From Blastococcus haudaquaticus (GTDB taxonomy: Bacteria; Actinomycetota; Actinomycetes; Mycobacteriales; Geodermatophilaceae): a DNA stretch of 64,000 nt. Positions 27,538 to 35,655 of the stretch are shown piece after piece. A program made the translations under genes and the position numbers. The notes under the pieces were generated by a model. It was given only the letters and a program-made list of their open reading frames with translations. It did no database searches and was not told the origin of the DNA. Position 1 is the first letter of the stretch, and each line of letters starts with the position of its first letter. The stretch lies in the NCBI RefSeq assembly GCF_900230285.1, contig NZ_OCNK01000007.1, positions 106,047-170,046 of the forward strand, read 5' to 3'.

Positions 27538-28658
27538 GCGACGCCGTCCGCGAGACCGCCCGCACCGACGTCCCGGCGGACGCCCCGGTCCTGCAGAAGC
27601 TGTCGACCCTCGACCGATTCCTGCCCGTCTGGATCGTCGCCGCCATGGCGCTGGGTCTGGCGCTGGGCCGCTGGGTGCCCGGCCTGGACGACGCCCTGGG
27701 CGCCGTGGAGGTGGGCAACGTCAGCCTGCCGATCGCGATCGGCCTGCTGCTCATGATGTACCCGGTGCTGGCCAAGGTCCGGTACTCCGAGCTCGACCGG
27801 GTCACCGGCGACCGGAAGCTCCTCGGCGCCAGCCTGGTGCTCAACTGGGTGCTCGGCCCCGCGCTGATGTTTGCCCTCGCCTGGCTGCTGCTGCCCGATC
27901 TCCCCGAGTACCGGACCGGCCTGATCATCGTCGGCCTGGCCCGGTGCATCGCGATGGTGCTGATCTGGAACGACCTGTCGTGCGGTGACCGCGAGGCCGC
28001 CGCGGTGCTGGTCGCGATCAACTCGGTCTTCCAGATCCTGGCCTTCGCCGCGCTGGGCTGGTTCTACCTGCAGGTGCTGCCCGGCTGGCTCGGCCTGTCC
28101 ACGACGTCGGCGGAGTTCAGCGTCTGGGCCATCGTCGTGAGCGTCCTGGTCTTCCTCGGCATCCCGCTGGTGGCCGGCTTCCTGACCCGCACGCTGGGCG
28201 AGCGCCGCAAGGGTCGCGTTTGGTACGAGGAGCGCTTCCTGCCGCGCATCGGCCCGGTGGCGCTCTACGGCCTGCTGTTCACGATCGTCATGCTCTTCGC
28301 GCTGCAGGGTGACGCGATCACCTCGCAGCCCTGGGACGTCGCCCGCATCGCGCTGCCCCTGCTGGCCTACTTCGCGCTGATGTTCGGTGGCTCGTTCCTG
28401 CTCGGCATGCGGCTGCGGCTGGGCTACGCGAAGACCGCCACCCTGGCGTTCACCGCGGCGGGCAACAACTTCGAGCTGGCCATCGCCGTCGCCATCGGCA
28501 CCTTCGGTGTCACCAGCGGACAGGCCCTGGCCGGCGTCGTCGGGCCGCTCATCGAGGTGCCCGTGCTGGTCGGCCTCGTCTACGTCTCGCTCTGGGCAGC
28601 CCGCCGCTGGTTCCCCGGAGACCCCACCGTCCCCGATGCGACCCGGAGTGCCCGATGA
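27534..28658 (+). CDS. acr3: Arsenite efflux permease, ACR3 family
   Basis: A 374-residue membrane protein with about ten hydrophobic helices, expelling arsenite (and perhaps antimonite) by proton exchange. Conserved ACR3 features are seen: SLPIAIGLLLMMYPVLAKVRY in helix 2, GLARCIAMVLIWNDL with the essential Cys in helix 4, and TAAGNNFELAIAVAIG with the Asn-Asn-Phe-Glu motif in helix 9. ATG at 27534 overlaps arsR and the stop overlaps arsC, so the three genes form a coupled operon. Confidence 0.95.
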   Translation: MSDAVRETARTDVPADAPVLQKLSTLDRFLPVWIVAAMALGLALGRWVPGLDDALGAVEVGNVSLPIAIGLLLMMYPVLAKVRYSELDRVTGDRKLLGASLVLNWVLGPALMFALAWLLLPDLPEYRTGLIIVGLARCIAMVLIWNDLSCGDREAAAVLVAINSVFQILAFAALGWFYLQVLPGWLGLSTTSAEFSVWAIVVSVLVFLGIPLVAGFLTRTLGERRKGRVWYEERFLPRIGPVALYGLLFTIVMLFALQGDAITSQPWDVARIALPLLAYFALMFGGSFLLGMRLRLGYAKTATLAFTAAGNNFELAIAVAIGTFGVTSGQALAGVVGPLIEVPVLVGLVYVSLWAARRWFPGDPTVPDATRSAR

Positions 28659-29059
28659 TCCCGTCCGTCCTGTTCGTCTGCGTCCACAACGCCGGCCGTT
28701 CCCAGATGGCGGCCGGCTGGTTGCGTCACCTGAGCGCGGACGCCGTCGAGGTCCGGTCGGCCGGGTCGATCCCCGGTGACCAGGTCAACCCCGCGGCTGT
28801 CGAGGCCATGGCGGAGGTCGGCATCGACATCTCCGACCAGCGACCGAAGGTGCTCACGACCGAGGCCGTCGAGGCCTCCGACGTCGTCATCACCATGGGC
28901 TGCGGCGACGCCTGCCCGATCTTCCCCGGCAAGCGCTACCTCGACTGGGAGCTCGAGGACCCGGCCGGCAAGGGCGTCGAGTCGGTCCGGCCCATCCGCG
29001 ACGAGATTGAACAGCGGATCCGCGGGCTGCTGGCCGAGCTCGAGGTACCGGTCCGCTAG
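28655..29059 (+). CDS. arsC: Arsenate reductase, low-molecular-weight phosphatase type
   Basis: A 134-residue arsenate reductase of the LMW-PTP class. The P-loop is CVHNAGRSQ (Cys9), with the resolving cysteines in MGCGDACP (Cys83, Cys87), which is the thioredoxin-linked arrangement; mycothiol/mycoredoxin coupling is possible in actinobacteria. Reduces arsenate to arsenite for export by Acr3. ATG at 28655 overlaps the acr3 stop. Its TAG stop shares the sequence CTAG with the stop of the convergent gene. Confidence 0.95.
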   Translation: MIPSVLFVCVHNAGRSQMAAGWLRHLSADAVEVRSAGSIPGDQVNPAAVEAMAEVGIDISDQRPKVLTTEAVEASDVVITMGCGDACPIFPGKRYLDWELEDPAGKGVESVRPIRDEIEQRIRGLLAELEVPVR

Positions 29060-29625
29060 TCGGTCTCGCGCTCCAGCAGGAAGAAGAACGGCGCGGGGAG
29101 CCCGCGCATGTCCATCGCGCCGAGGACGACGTCCGGGCCGATCCGGCGGAAGACGTCGATGATCGGCAGCGCGTCGTAGACCATCGCTGCGGTGCTCACC
29201 CCGCGGTGGTCGATGGTGCGCAGCCGCGCCTTCGGCTCGTTCGTGTAGAGCAGCGGACGCAGCCGGCCGAACGCCGTCCGGACCGGCCACAGGCGGGCCA
29301 GACCGGCGTGGTCGCGCAGCAGGGGCAGCGGGATCCACGCCGGGTCGACCGGCCGTGGCCGGCCCCGCCGGTCGGCGAAGAGCAGCGGGTGCACCGACTC
29401 GGCGCCGGTGAACTCCTTGCCGTACCAGCCGTAGGCCTCCAGCAGCCCGTCCAGCCGGGAGCCGGTCGGCAGGCCGCTCCCCCGCCAGCGACCGAGCATG
29501 TCCGCCGCCGGCACCGTCGGGAGGCCGTCGAAGAAGGCGAGCGCGTCCTCCGGGGCGACGCCCGACCGGTGCTCGGCCAGCCACCGGGCAGCCGCCTCGT
29601 CGCTGAGCTGCGGGATGGTGGTCAC
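29056..29625 (-). CDS. GXWXG / DUF4334 domain protein
   Basis: A 189-residue soluble protein with an N-terminal GXWXG motif (GRWRGSGLPTG, about residues 45-56) and a C-terminal DUF4334 region (PDVVLGAMDMRGLPAPFFFLLER). The family is widespread and of unknown function, possibly ligand-binding. GTG at 29625 overlaps the DUF4177 stop by four bases (GTGA), so it is coupled to that gene. Tail-to-tail overlap with arsC at CTAG leaves no room for a terminator. Confidence 0.85.
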   Translation of the reverse strand: MTTIPQLSDEAAARWLAEHRSGVAPEDALAFFDGLPTVPAADMLGRWRGSGLPTGSRLDGLLEAYGWYGKEFTGAESVHPLLFADRRGRPRPVDPAWIPLPLLRDHAGLARLWPVRTAFGRLRPLLYTNEPKARLRTIDHRGVSTAAMVYDALPIIDVFRRIGPDVVLGAMDMRGLPAPFFFLLERETD

Positions 29626-29831
29626 GCGACCGGCCGCTCGAAGGTGACGAGCACGCCCTCGACCCCGCCCGGCCCGACCCGGCCCTTCACCTCGACGGCG
29701 GTGATGGCCTTGAGCTGCCAGCCGTCCCGAGCCTGATCGTTGAGGACCTTCTCGAGCTTGTCGCCGGACATCTTCCCGCCGAGCATGCCCTCCCGGATCT
29801 CCTCGACCTTGTACTCGTACCGCGCTGCCAT
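29622..29831 (-). CDS. DUF4177 domain protein
   Basis: A 69-residue protein of the DUF4177 type (YEYKVEEIREGMLGGKMSGD at the start, then LEKVLNDQARDGWQLKAIT), a small beta-beta-alpha fold of unknown function. ATG at 29831 follows GGAG at six bases. It overlaps the next gene by four bases, forming a two-gene operon. The 89 bases upstream contain a direct repeat of GGTCCTCGCAG-like words but no clear promoter. Confidence 0.85.
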   Translation of the reverse strand: MAARYEYKVEEIREGMLGGKMSGDKLEKVLNDQARDGWQLKAITAVEVKGRVGPGGVEGVLVTFERPVA

Positions 29832-29920
29832 CGCGTGCTCCGTCCGTCGCCGTCGTCGGTCCTCGCAGGTCCTCGCAGCTCAGACTGCCAATCCCGCGCG
29901 GTCCCGTCGAGCCGACCGGC

Positions 29921-30799
29921 TCAGCCGAGGATCGGCAGCGTGCGCTTCGCCGCCAGCCGGTCCATCCCCGCCTGGATCTCGGCCTCGACCTGGTCGTAGA
30001 TCTTCTGCACGTAGGCCTCGTCGTCCACGCGTTCGGGATCGTGGTCGACCTCGATGGGGTCGAGCAGCTCCGTGCGGATCTTGGCCGGCAGCGGCACGTG
30101 GGCCGGCAGGATCTCGACCGCGATCGGGAACGGGAACCCCGCGATGATGGGCAGGTTCGCTCCGCGGAGGGTGGACTTCAGCCCGGTGACCTTGTCGATC
30201 GCGTTGGCCAGCCACTTGCCCTCGGAGACGACGAAGACCGTGTCGTGACCGCCGACGGTGGCCACCGGCAGGATCGGCACGCCGGACCGGATCGCCTGCT
30301 TCACGAAGCCGGTGCGCCCGCCGAGGGTGGCGACGTCGCGCTTGCGCCAGCTGCGCATCGCGTCCACCTCGCCCCCCGGCCAGACGACGACGTCCTCGCC
30401 CTGGTCCAGCGCCGCCGAGACGCTCTTCCGGTTCGCGGCGATGACGCCCACCGCGCGGAAGTAGTCGCCCAGGCCGGGGGTGGCCATGAGGACGTCGTGG
30501 GCGGTGCCGTGCAGCGGACGCTTCCCCTCGAAGTGCACGTGCCAGGCGTTGACCAGCGTCCAGGCATCCATGGTCAGCGCGCCGCCGGAGTGCACCCCGA
30601 TGACCAGGCAGGTCTCGTCCGGGACGCGCTCCCACCCGTCGACCTCGAGCCGGAAGTAGTACTTGTTGAGCAGGTCGTAGAACGGCTGCTGCAGCTTGAG
30701 CAGCGTCTCGTTGAGCGGCTGCGGCTCCATGGCCGCTCCCACCCGCCAGCTGATCAGCCGCTGGATCAGGTTCTGCTCGTTCTGGGCGTCTTCGGCCAT
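29921..30799 (-). CDS. Lysophospholipid acyltransferase family protein (PlsC-like)
   Basis: A 292-residue 1-acylglycerol-3-phosphate acyltransferase-like protein. The catalytic His is in IGVHSGGALTMDAW (about residue 70), with the acceptor-site block VVVWPGGEVDAMRSW and FVKQAIRSGVPILPVATVGGHDTVF as blocks 3 and 4 of the family. The HX4D spacing is not canonical, which resembles the diacylglycerol acyltransferase-like branch. No clear transmembrane helix. GGGAG six bases before ATG 30799. It probably transfers an acyl chain to a lipid at the membrane; substrate unknown. Confidence 0.86.
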   Translation of the reverse strand: MAEDAQNEQNLIQRLISWRVGAAMEPQPLNETLLKLQQPFYDLLNKYYFRLEVDGWERVPDETCLVIGVHSGGALTMDAWTLVNAWHVHFEGKRPLHGTAHDVLMATPGLGDYFRAVGVIAANRKSVSAALDQGEDVVVWPGGEVDAMRSWRKRDVATLGGRTGFVKQAIRSGVPILPVATVGGHDTVFVVSEGKWLANAIDKVTGLKSTLRGANLPIIAGFPFPIAVEILPAHVPLPAKIRTELLDPIEVDHDPERVDDEAYVQKIYDQVEAEIQAGMDRLAAKRTLPILG

Positions 30800-30875
30800 G
30801 GATCACTCCCTCGTCTCTGAAGGACAACGGCCCGAAGCGCATGAGGTCACGGGGCGTGCGCGACAGGATGCCTGC

Positions 30876-32153
30876 TCAGCGGCCCGTCGGCACGTCGGGG
30901 GCATCCGGGTGCGGACCCTCGGGGCGCTGCTCGAGCCACGTCCGGATCTGTGCGTAGACGCGCGGGTGGTTGAGCAGGTCGAAGTGGTTCAGGCCGCCCA
31001 GCCGGAGCACGTGGTCGGCCGGGAACGCCAGGCGGTCGTCGTCCCCGGTGTCGCCGCTGGCGCTGCGCGGCGACACGAGCAGGTCGCCGAGGAGGTCGGC
31101 CAGCCGGCCGGCGGGATCCCGGCTCAGCGTGGCCAGGACGACGAAGTGCCGGGCACCGTCGTGCAGCGGCACGCGGGTGTGCGTCGCCGGACCGATGGCG
31201 TCGAGGTCCCGATCGGTCCAGTCCGCCTCGACCAGGGTGCCGTGCCGCAGGTCCTTGATGCCCACGCTCCGCAGCGACAGCAGCCGGGCCAGGGGCCGGG
31301 TCTCGGGCACCCGCGCGAGCCCTGCTGCGAGCCGGTGGACGCCGCGCTCCAGCGGCGCACCCAGGTGGGGCGAGCCGAGCGTGAGCGTGTCACGGACGAG
31401 GTGGGTCCACCCGCGCGCCTCCGGCGTCCCGCCGTGGGCCTGGTGCAGCGCGCTGCGGGCCACCAGTCCGCCCATCGAGTGCCCGACGAGGACGACGTCC
31501 TGCACGTCCACCGGCCAGGCGTCGACGAGGTCGGTGAGCAGCGTGTCGAGCGCGCGGCCGTTGTCGGAGATGTGCAGGCCGGTGTTGTAGCGGACGAAGA
31601 CCGGGGTGAACCCCAGGTCGTCGTGCAGCCGGGTGCCGTAGGTGACGCCGGGCTCCCCGCGGCGCTCGGCCCGGTAGGCCCAGGACGCCTCGCTCTCGGT
31701 CAGGCCGTGGAGGAACACGGCGAGCCTGCCGGTGGCGTCCGGGAAGGCGGCCCGCAGCTCCTCCGGCTCCGCCGGCACCGGCCGGCCGGCCACGCGGACG
31801 GTGGTGCCGAGGGCCAGCCCCGGCGCCTCCTGCCGGAGGAGGTCCCCGTGCGCGCCGTTGAGGACGGCCAGCGTGCGCCGCCCCGCCGCTCCGTCGTCCA
31901 CGGCCGTGCCGCTGGCGCGGAGCGCCGCGAGGGCTCCGACCGCGCGGGCGCCACCGCCCAGGGCCAGGCCCACGAGGCCGTAGGTCAGGCCGGACACCGC
32001 GTCGTGCACGACCTGCACCGGGCGTCCGGCCGGACCGACGGCCCGGAACGTGCGGTCGGCGATCCCCTGGTGCACCTCGTGGATCCGGGTGGTCCCGCCG
32101 CGCAGCGTCAGCCGGGCCAGCTGGGAGAAGCCGGTCACCTCGTCCGCGCGCAT
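30876..32153 (-). CDS. Esterase/lipase family alpha/beta hydrolase
   Basis: A 425-residue protein from ATG 32153, with GGAGGAA eight bases upstream. The first 150 residues are a helical region; the hydrolase core follows with LAVFLHGLTESEASW (oxyanion region), VVLVGHSMGGLVARSAL (nucleophile elbow GHSMG near residue 240), and LTLGSPHLGAPLERGV typical of triacylglycerol lipase-like PGAP1/lipase class 3-related esterases. Acid and His probably in DDDRLAFPADHVLRLGGLNHFDLLNHP. No signal peptide. It follows a small membrane-protein gene by overlap. Confidence 0.85.
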   Translation of the reverse strand: MRADEVTGFSQLARLTLRGGTTRIHEVHQGIADRTFRAVGPAGRPVQVVHDAVSGLTYGLVGLALGGGARAVGALAALRASGTAVDDGAAGRRTLAVLNGAHGDLLRQEAPGLALGTTVRVAGRPVPAEPEELRAAFPDATGRLAVFLHGLTESEASWAYRAERRGEPGVTYGTRLHDDLGFTPVFVRYNTGLHISDNGRALDTLLTDLVDAWPVDVQDVVLVGHSMGGLVARSALHQAHGGTPEARGWTHLVRDTLTLGSPHLGAPLERGVHRLAAGLARVPETRPLARLLSLRSVGIKDLRHGTLVEADWTDRDLDAIGPATHTRVPLHDGARHFVVLATLSRDPAGRLADLLGDLLVSPRSASGDTGDDDRLAFPADHVLRLGGLNHFDLLNHPRVYAQIRTWLEQRPEGPHPDAPDVPTGR

Positions 32154-32491
32154 CGGTTCCTCCAGGGTTGCGGTCGCGGAGCCCCATCCTTCCCGCGTGG
32201 GCGGCGGACCCCCCGGCGGCCGACGGGCCGTCGGCGCCGCCGGGCCCGTGTGGTCCAGAGGGCGGCCAGGCCGAGGGCGAGGCCCGGGCCGACGGCTCCG
32301 GCGACGGGCAGCGCAGCAGCGGCAGGCCGGCCGGGGACGTCCCACGACGTCGTCGTCCCGTCGGCCCCGATCCGCCGGATCACGCCCCGATCGACCGTCA
32401 GCCGCGCCGGAGAGCGTCCGGCGACGTCTTCGTGCATGTCGCCCGCCAGGAGGACGAGCCGCGGTGCGGGCCCGTCCAGCGCCCTCCTCAC
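32135..32491 (-). CDS. Possible small membrane protein between aldo/keto reductase and lipase genes
   Basis: GTG at 32491 overlaps the aldo/keto reductase stop by four bases (GTGA), and the frame runs 118 residues to overlap the lipase start by 19 bases. Content is plausible: a short beta-rich stretch (PARLTVDRGVIRRIGADGTT), one hydrophobic segment (AAAALPVAGAVGPGLALGLA) and a very basic tail. No family recognised, no independent ribosome site; support is the coupling geometry and GC3 bias. Confidence 0.45.
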   Translation of the reverse strand: MRRALDGPAPRLVLLAGDMHEDVAGRSPARLTVDRGVIRRIGADGTTTSWDVPGRPAAAALPVAGAVGPGLALGLAALWTTRARRRRRPVGRRGVRRPRGKDGAPRPQPWRNRCARTR

Positions 32492-33519
32492 GCGGTGCGG
32501 GGGGCCGCCCACAGGTCGATCCCGGTGTCGACGGCGTGCTCGTCGATGGCCCAGAGCTCGTCGTCGTCGAAGCTCAGGTTGTCCAACGCGGCGACGTTCT
32601 GCTCCAGCTGACCGACGCTGCTTGCACCGATCAGGACCGTCGTCATGCGCGGGTCACGCAGCGCCCAGGCCAGCGCCATCTGCGCCAGGCTCTGGCCCCG
32701 GTTCTTCGCGATCTCGTTCAGCGTCCGGATGTGGCCGAGCGCCTCGTCGGTGAGCAGCTCGGTCGACAGCGACTTGCCCTGGCTGGCCCGCGAGCCCTCC
32801 GGGACGCCGTCCAGGTACTTGGTCGTGAGCATGCCCTGGGCGAGCGGGGAGAACGCGATGCAGCCGGCGCCCACCTGCTCGAGGGTGTCCAGGAGGTTCT
32901 CGTTCTCGACCCAGCGGTTGAGCATCGAGTAGGACGGCTGGTGGATGAGCAGCGGGGTGCCGAGGTCGGCCAGGATCGCCGCAGCCTTCGCGGTGTCCTG
33001 CGGCGAGTAGGAGGAGATGCCGGCGTAGAGGGCCTTGCCCGAGCGGACGGCGGTGTCGAGCGCGCCCATCGTCTCCTCGAGCGGCGTGGTCGGGTCGGGC
33101 CGGTGGCTGTAGAAGATGTCGACGTAGTCCAGGCCCATGCGGCGCAGCGACTGGTCGAGGCTGGCGAGCACGTACTTGCGTCCGCCGCCGCCCTGGCCGT
33201 AGGGGCCGGGCCACATGTCGTAGCCGGCCTTGGTGGAGATGACCAGCTCGTCGCGGTAGGGGCGGAAGTCGTCGGCGAGGTGGCGGCCGAAGTTGGTCTC
33301 CGCCGAGCCGTAGGGAGGTCCGTAGTTGTTGGCCAGGTCGAAGTGGCTGACGCCCAGGTCGAAGGCGCGGCGCAGGATCGCCCGCTGCCGGTCGAAGGGC
33401 ATGTCGTCGCCGAAGTTGTGCCAGAGGCCGAGGCTGATCGCCGGCAGGTCCAGACCGCTCCTGCCGGTGCGGCGGTAGGTCATCGAGTCGTAGCGGTCGT
33501 CGGCTGCGCGGTAGGCCAT
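32488..33519 (-). CDS. Aldo/keto reductase, YghZ-like (AKR14)
   Basis: A 343-residue NADPH-dependent reductase closely patterned on E. coli YghZ/GprA (L-glyceraldehyde 3-phosphate and methylglyoxal reduction): N-terminal MTYRRTGRSGLDLPAISLGLWHNFGDD-like strand, FDLANNYGPPYGSAE (catalytic Asp and Tyr), ISTKAGYDMWPGPYG (Lys), YSHRPDP (His), and the C-terminal cofactor motif VLIGASSVGQLEQN. ATG at 33519 is used; an ATG 12 codons inside would also serve. Divergent from the secreted hydrolase gene. Confidence 0.94.
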   Translation of the reverse strand: MAYRAADDRYDSMTYRRTGRSGLDLPAISLGLWHNFGDDMPFDRQRAILRRAFDLGVSHFDLANNYGPPYGSAETNFGRHLADDFRPYRDELVISTKAGYDMWPGPYGQGGGGRKYVLASLDQSLRRMGLDYVDIFYSHRPDPTTPLEETMGALDTAVRSGKALYAGISSYSPQDTAKAAAILADLGTPLLIHQPSYSMLNRWVENENLLDTLEQVGAGCIAFSPLAQGMLTTKYLDGVPEGSRASQGKSLSTELLTDEALGHIRTLNEIAKNRGQSLAQMALAWALRDPRMTTVLIGASSVGQLEQNVAALDNLSFDDDELWAIDEHAVDTGIDLWAAPRTA

Positions 33520-33627
33520 GACCCCATCGTCCCTGGTCGCGCGCCCGAGGCGATATCTGTACCTAGGGGTAACCCCATCCAGGGACGCTCGTTGGAACAG
33601 CGCACACGCCGACCCAGGAGTTCTGCG

Positions 33628-35187
33628 ATGCGCCGTCCCTTCGCCCGTGCCGTGCTGAGCCCCACCCTCGCCCTGGCTCTGGCTCTGGCCCTGGCCCTCG
33701 CCCTCGCCGTCGTCGTCGCCGGGAGCACCGGCGCCGTCGCCGCTCCGGATGACCCGACCCCGGGCTCGCCGGAGTACGTCGCCCGCGACGTGCAGAACAT
33801 CGCCGAGGCCTACGGCCGGCAGACGGCGCCCGACGGTCAGCTGTCCCCCGCCTACGGGGTGGCGGCGCTGGCACACATGAACCCGCTGTTCGCCGCCGAC
33901 CTCCTGGCCCAGGCGGCCCGCCCCAACCGCCCGGCGCTGACGCCGGGCCAGGCGGTGCCGGGCTGGAACAGCGGCAACCCCTACCGCGCCGGCTGGGACG
34001 GCACGCGCGGCGTGATCACGCCCGTCTCCTTCACGAACCGGTACGGCGCGCTGCTGCAGGGCGACGTCTTCTCCCCGCTGCCGGGCGCGACCGACCCCTA
34101 CACCGGCGGGGTGCTGGAGGGCCCGTTCCCCGGCGTCGTCCTCACGACCGGCTCGGTGCAGGGCAGCGAGCGGATGTACTGGTGGCTCGCGCAGGACCTC
34201 GCCGAGCGCGGCTACGTCGTCCTGACCTACGACGTCCAGGGTCAGGGGCGCAGCGAGACGTTCCCGCACCAGGCGCCGGTGGAGGACCTGCCCTACTGCT
34301 CGTTCGGTGCGGCGCCGGCCGCCGGCGAGCAGACCGGCTGCCCCGGCGTGCCGTTCCAGCAGACGTCGAACTTCGTCTACGGCACGCAGGACGCCATCGA
34401 CTTCTTCCTCTCCACCCCGGAGCAGCCGTACGCCAACCCGGCCGCCGGCGGTGCGCAGGTCGACGCCTTCAACCCCCTGTGGGAGAGCTTCGACCGCTCC
34501 CCCGACCCGGACACGGTCACCCCGGGCCGCACGACCCGGCTGGCCGTCGTCGGGCACTCGCTCGGCGCCATCGCCGTCTCCTACCTCCAGGGCGTCGACG
34601 ACCGGATCCAGGCGGTGGTCGCGCTCGACAAGCTCTCCACGACGGCCGCGATCCGGGACGGCGAGGAGTTCGACGCCCTCGGCGACTCGCAGCCCGTCGT
34701 CCCGGCGCTCGGGCTGCAGTCGGAGTACGGCTTCACCGTGGCGCCGTACTTCGCGAACTCCGGGCTGTTCGACGCCTCCGCCGCCGGATCGCCCACGGAG
34801 GCCCCCGATCCGCGCCGCGAGCTGACGACCGGCTTCGACGGGTGGACGGCGGCCGGCGTCGACTCGATGGTGATCGTGCCGCGCGCATCGACGCACCTGG
34901 AGTACACCGACATCCCCTACGTGCTGCCGGCCTCCCGGTGGGGGCAGGCGCTGTCGAGCGTCTACACGCAGGCGTGGCTGGCGAAGTACCTGCAGCACGA
35001 CCCGGCGGCCGACGAGGTGCTGCTGGCCGAGTCGTTCCGCTACCTCGAGCCCGACGCGACGGGCACCTGGCGGCCGGTGACCCTGGACCGGGCCGAGCGA
35101 CTGTCCTTCTACTTCTGCTCCGGCTACGACATCGCGACGGCGTCCGGCCGGGCACAGGACGACGACATCGCCGACGTCGGCTGCTGA
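33628..35187 (+). CDS. Secreted alpha/beta hydrolase with Leu-Ala repeat signal peptide
   Basis: A 519-residue protein; ATG at 33628 follows CAGGAG at seven bases. The signal peptide is built of seven Leu-Ala pairs encoded by seven tandem hexamers (33667-33708), then VVVAG and a cleavage site near GAVAAPDD. The mature enzyme has the hydrolase fold: VVLTTGSVQGSERMYWWLAQ, TYDVQGQGRSET, nucleophile elbow VVGHSLGAIAVSYL, and RASTHLEYTDIP with the probable catalytic His. A pair of cysteines (CSF, GCPG) may form a disulfide. Probably an exported esterase; substrate unknown. Confidence 0.88.
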   Translation: MRRPFARAVLSPTLALALALALALALAVVVAGSTGAVAAPDDPTPGSPEYVARDVQNIAEAYGRQTAPDGQLSPAYGVAALAHMNPLFAADLLAQAARPNRPALTPGQAVPGWNSGNPYRAGWDGTRGVITPVSFTNRYGALLQGDVFSPLPGATDPYTGGVLEGPFPGVVLTTGSVQGSERMYWWLAQDLAERGYVVLTYDVQGQGRSETFPHQAPVEDLPYCSFGAAPAAGEQTGCPGVPFQQTSNFVYGTQDAIDFFLSTPEQPYANPAAGGAQVDAFNPLWESFDRSPDPDTVTPGRTTRLAVVGHSLGAIAVSYLQGVDDRIQAVVALDKLSTTAAIRDGEEFDALGDSQPVVPALGLQSEYGFTVAPYFANSGLFDASAAGSPTEAPDPRRELTTGFDGWTAAGVDSMVIVPRASTHLEYTDIPYVLPASRWGQALSSVYTQAWLAKYLQHDPAADEVLLAESFRYLEPDATGTWRPVTLDRAERLSFYFCSGYDIATASGRAQDDDIADVGC

Positions 35188-35232
35188 CGGCTCTACGCTG
35201 GGGGTTGTCGCCTATACCCCAGGGAGAGCCTG

Positions 35233-35403
35233 ATGCTCCGTCTGCTCGGACTGCTGCTCGTGATCTGGCTGGTGATCACCGTCGTCGGCGCCGTGGTCAA
35301 GGGACTGTTCTGGCTCGCCGTCGTCGGAGCGCTGTTCTTCGTGGCGACGGCGGCGATCGGCTGGACCAAGCGCGACGACAAGGCCCTGCCGCGCGGGCGG
35401 TGA
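35233..35403 (+). CDS. Small hydrophobic protein (56 residues)
   Basis: Too short for usual cut-offs but well supported: GGGAGAG before ATG 35233, and two adjacent hydrophobic helices (LRLLGLLLVIWLVITVVGAV and LFWLAVVGALFFVATAAIGW) with a charged tail (TKRDDKALPRGR). Actinobacteria commonly encode such hydrophobic mini-proteins of unknown role. Converges with the small acidic protein gene 10 bases away. Confidence 0.7.
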   Translation: MLRLLGLLLVIWLVITVVGAVVKGLFWLAVVGALFFVATAAIGWTKRDDKALPRGR

Positions 35404-35413
35404 CGACGGGCGG

Positions 35414-35584
35414 TCAGTCGCCGTCGGCGTCGCCGGACATGCCGTCGCCGTACGGCACGACCCCGCCGGACCAGTCGCTGCCCGGCTGAGGTGGTTCGGA
35501 CTGCTCCTCGACCTGCGCCTCCACCGGCACGCGCGCGCTCGACTCGAGCTCGTCGACCGGGATGGAGTACCGCTGTTCCGCCAT
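35414..35584 (-). CDS. Small acidic hypothetical protein (56 residues)
   Basis: ATG at 35584 to TGA at 35414; the product (MAEQRYSIPVDELESSARVP at the start) is Glu/Asp-rich with a Pro/Gly-rich tail and almost every codon ends in G or C, as real genes here do. No strong ribosome site. It is divergent from the serine hydrolase gene by 71 bases. Function unknown; could be a chance frame. Confidence 0.5.
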   Translation of the reverse strand: MAEQRYSIPVDELESSARVPVEAQVEEQSEPPQPGSDWSGGVVPYGDGMSGDADGD

Positions 35585-35655
35585 GGCCGCAGCGTCGCCC
35601 AGCGAGGAGCGGTTGTCCAGACCCGGCGTCCGACGGGTCCCTAGGCTGTCCGGCC

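Noticed and set aside
33540..33600. Second CsoR-like site (TACCTAGGGGTA) before the secreted hydrolase
   Set aside because: Only a four-base arm match (TACC/GGTA) with no metal gene nearby; too weak to call.
34182..35489. Overlapping plus-strand frame inside the secreted hydrolase gene extending past its stop
   Set aside because: Arg-rich shadow frame; the region past the stop is better explained by the 56-residue hydrophobic protein.
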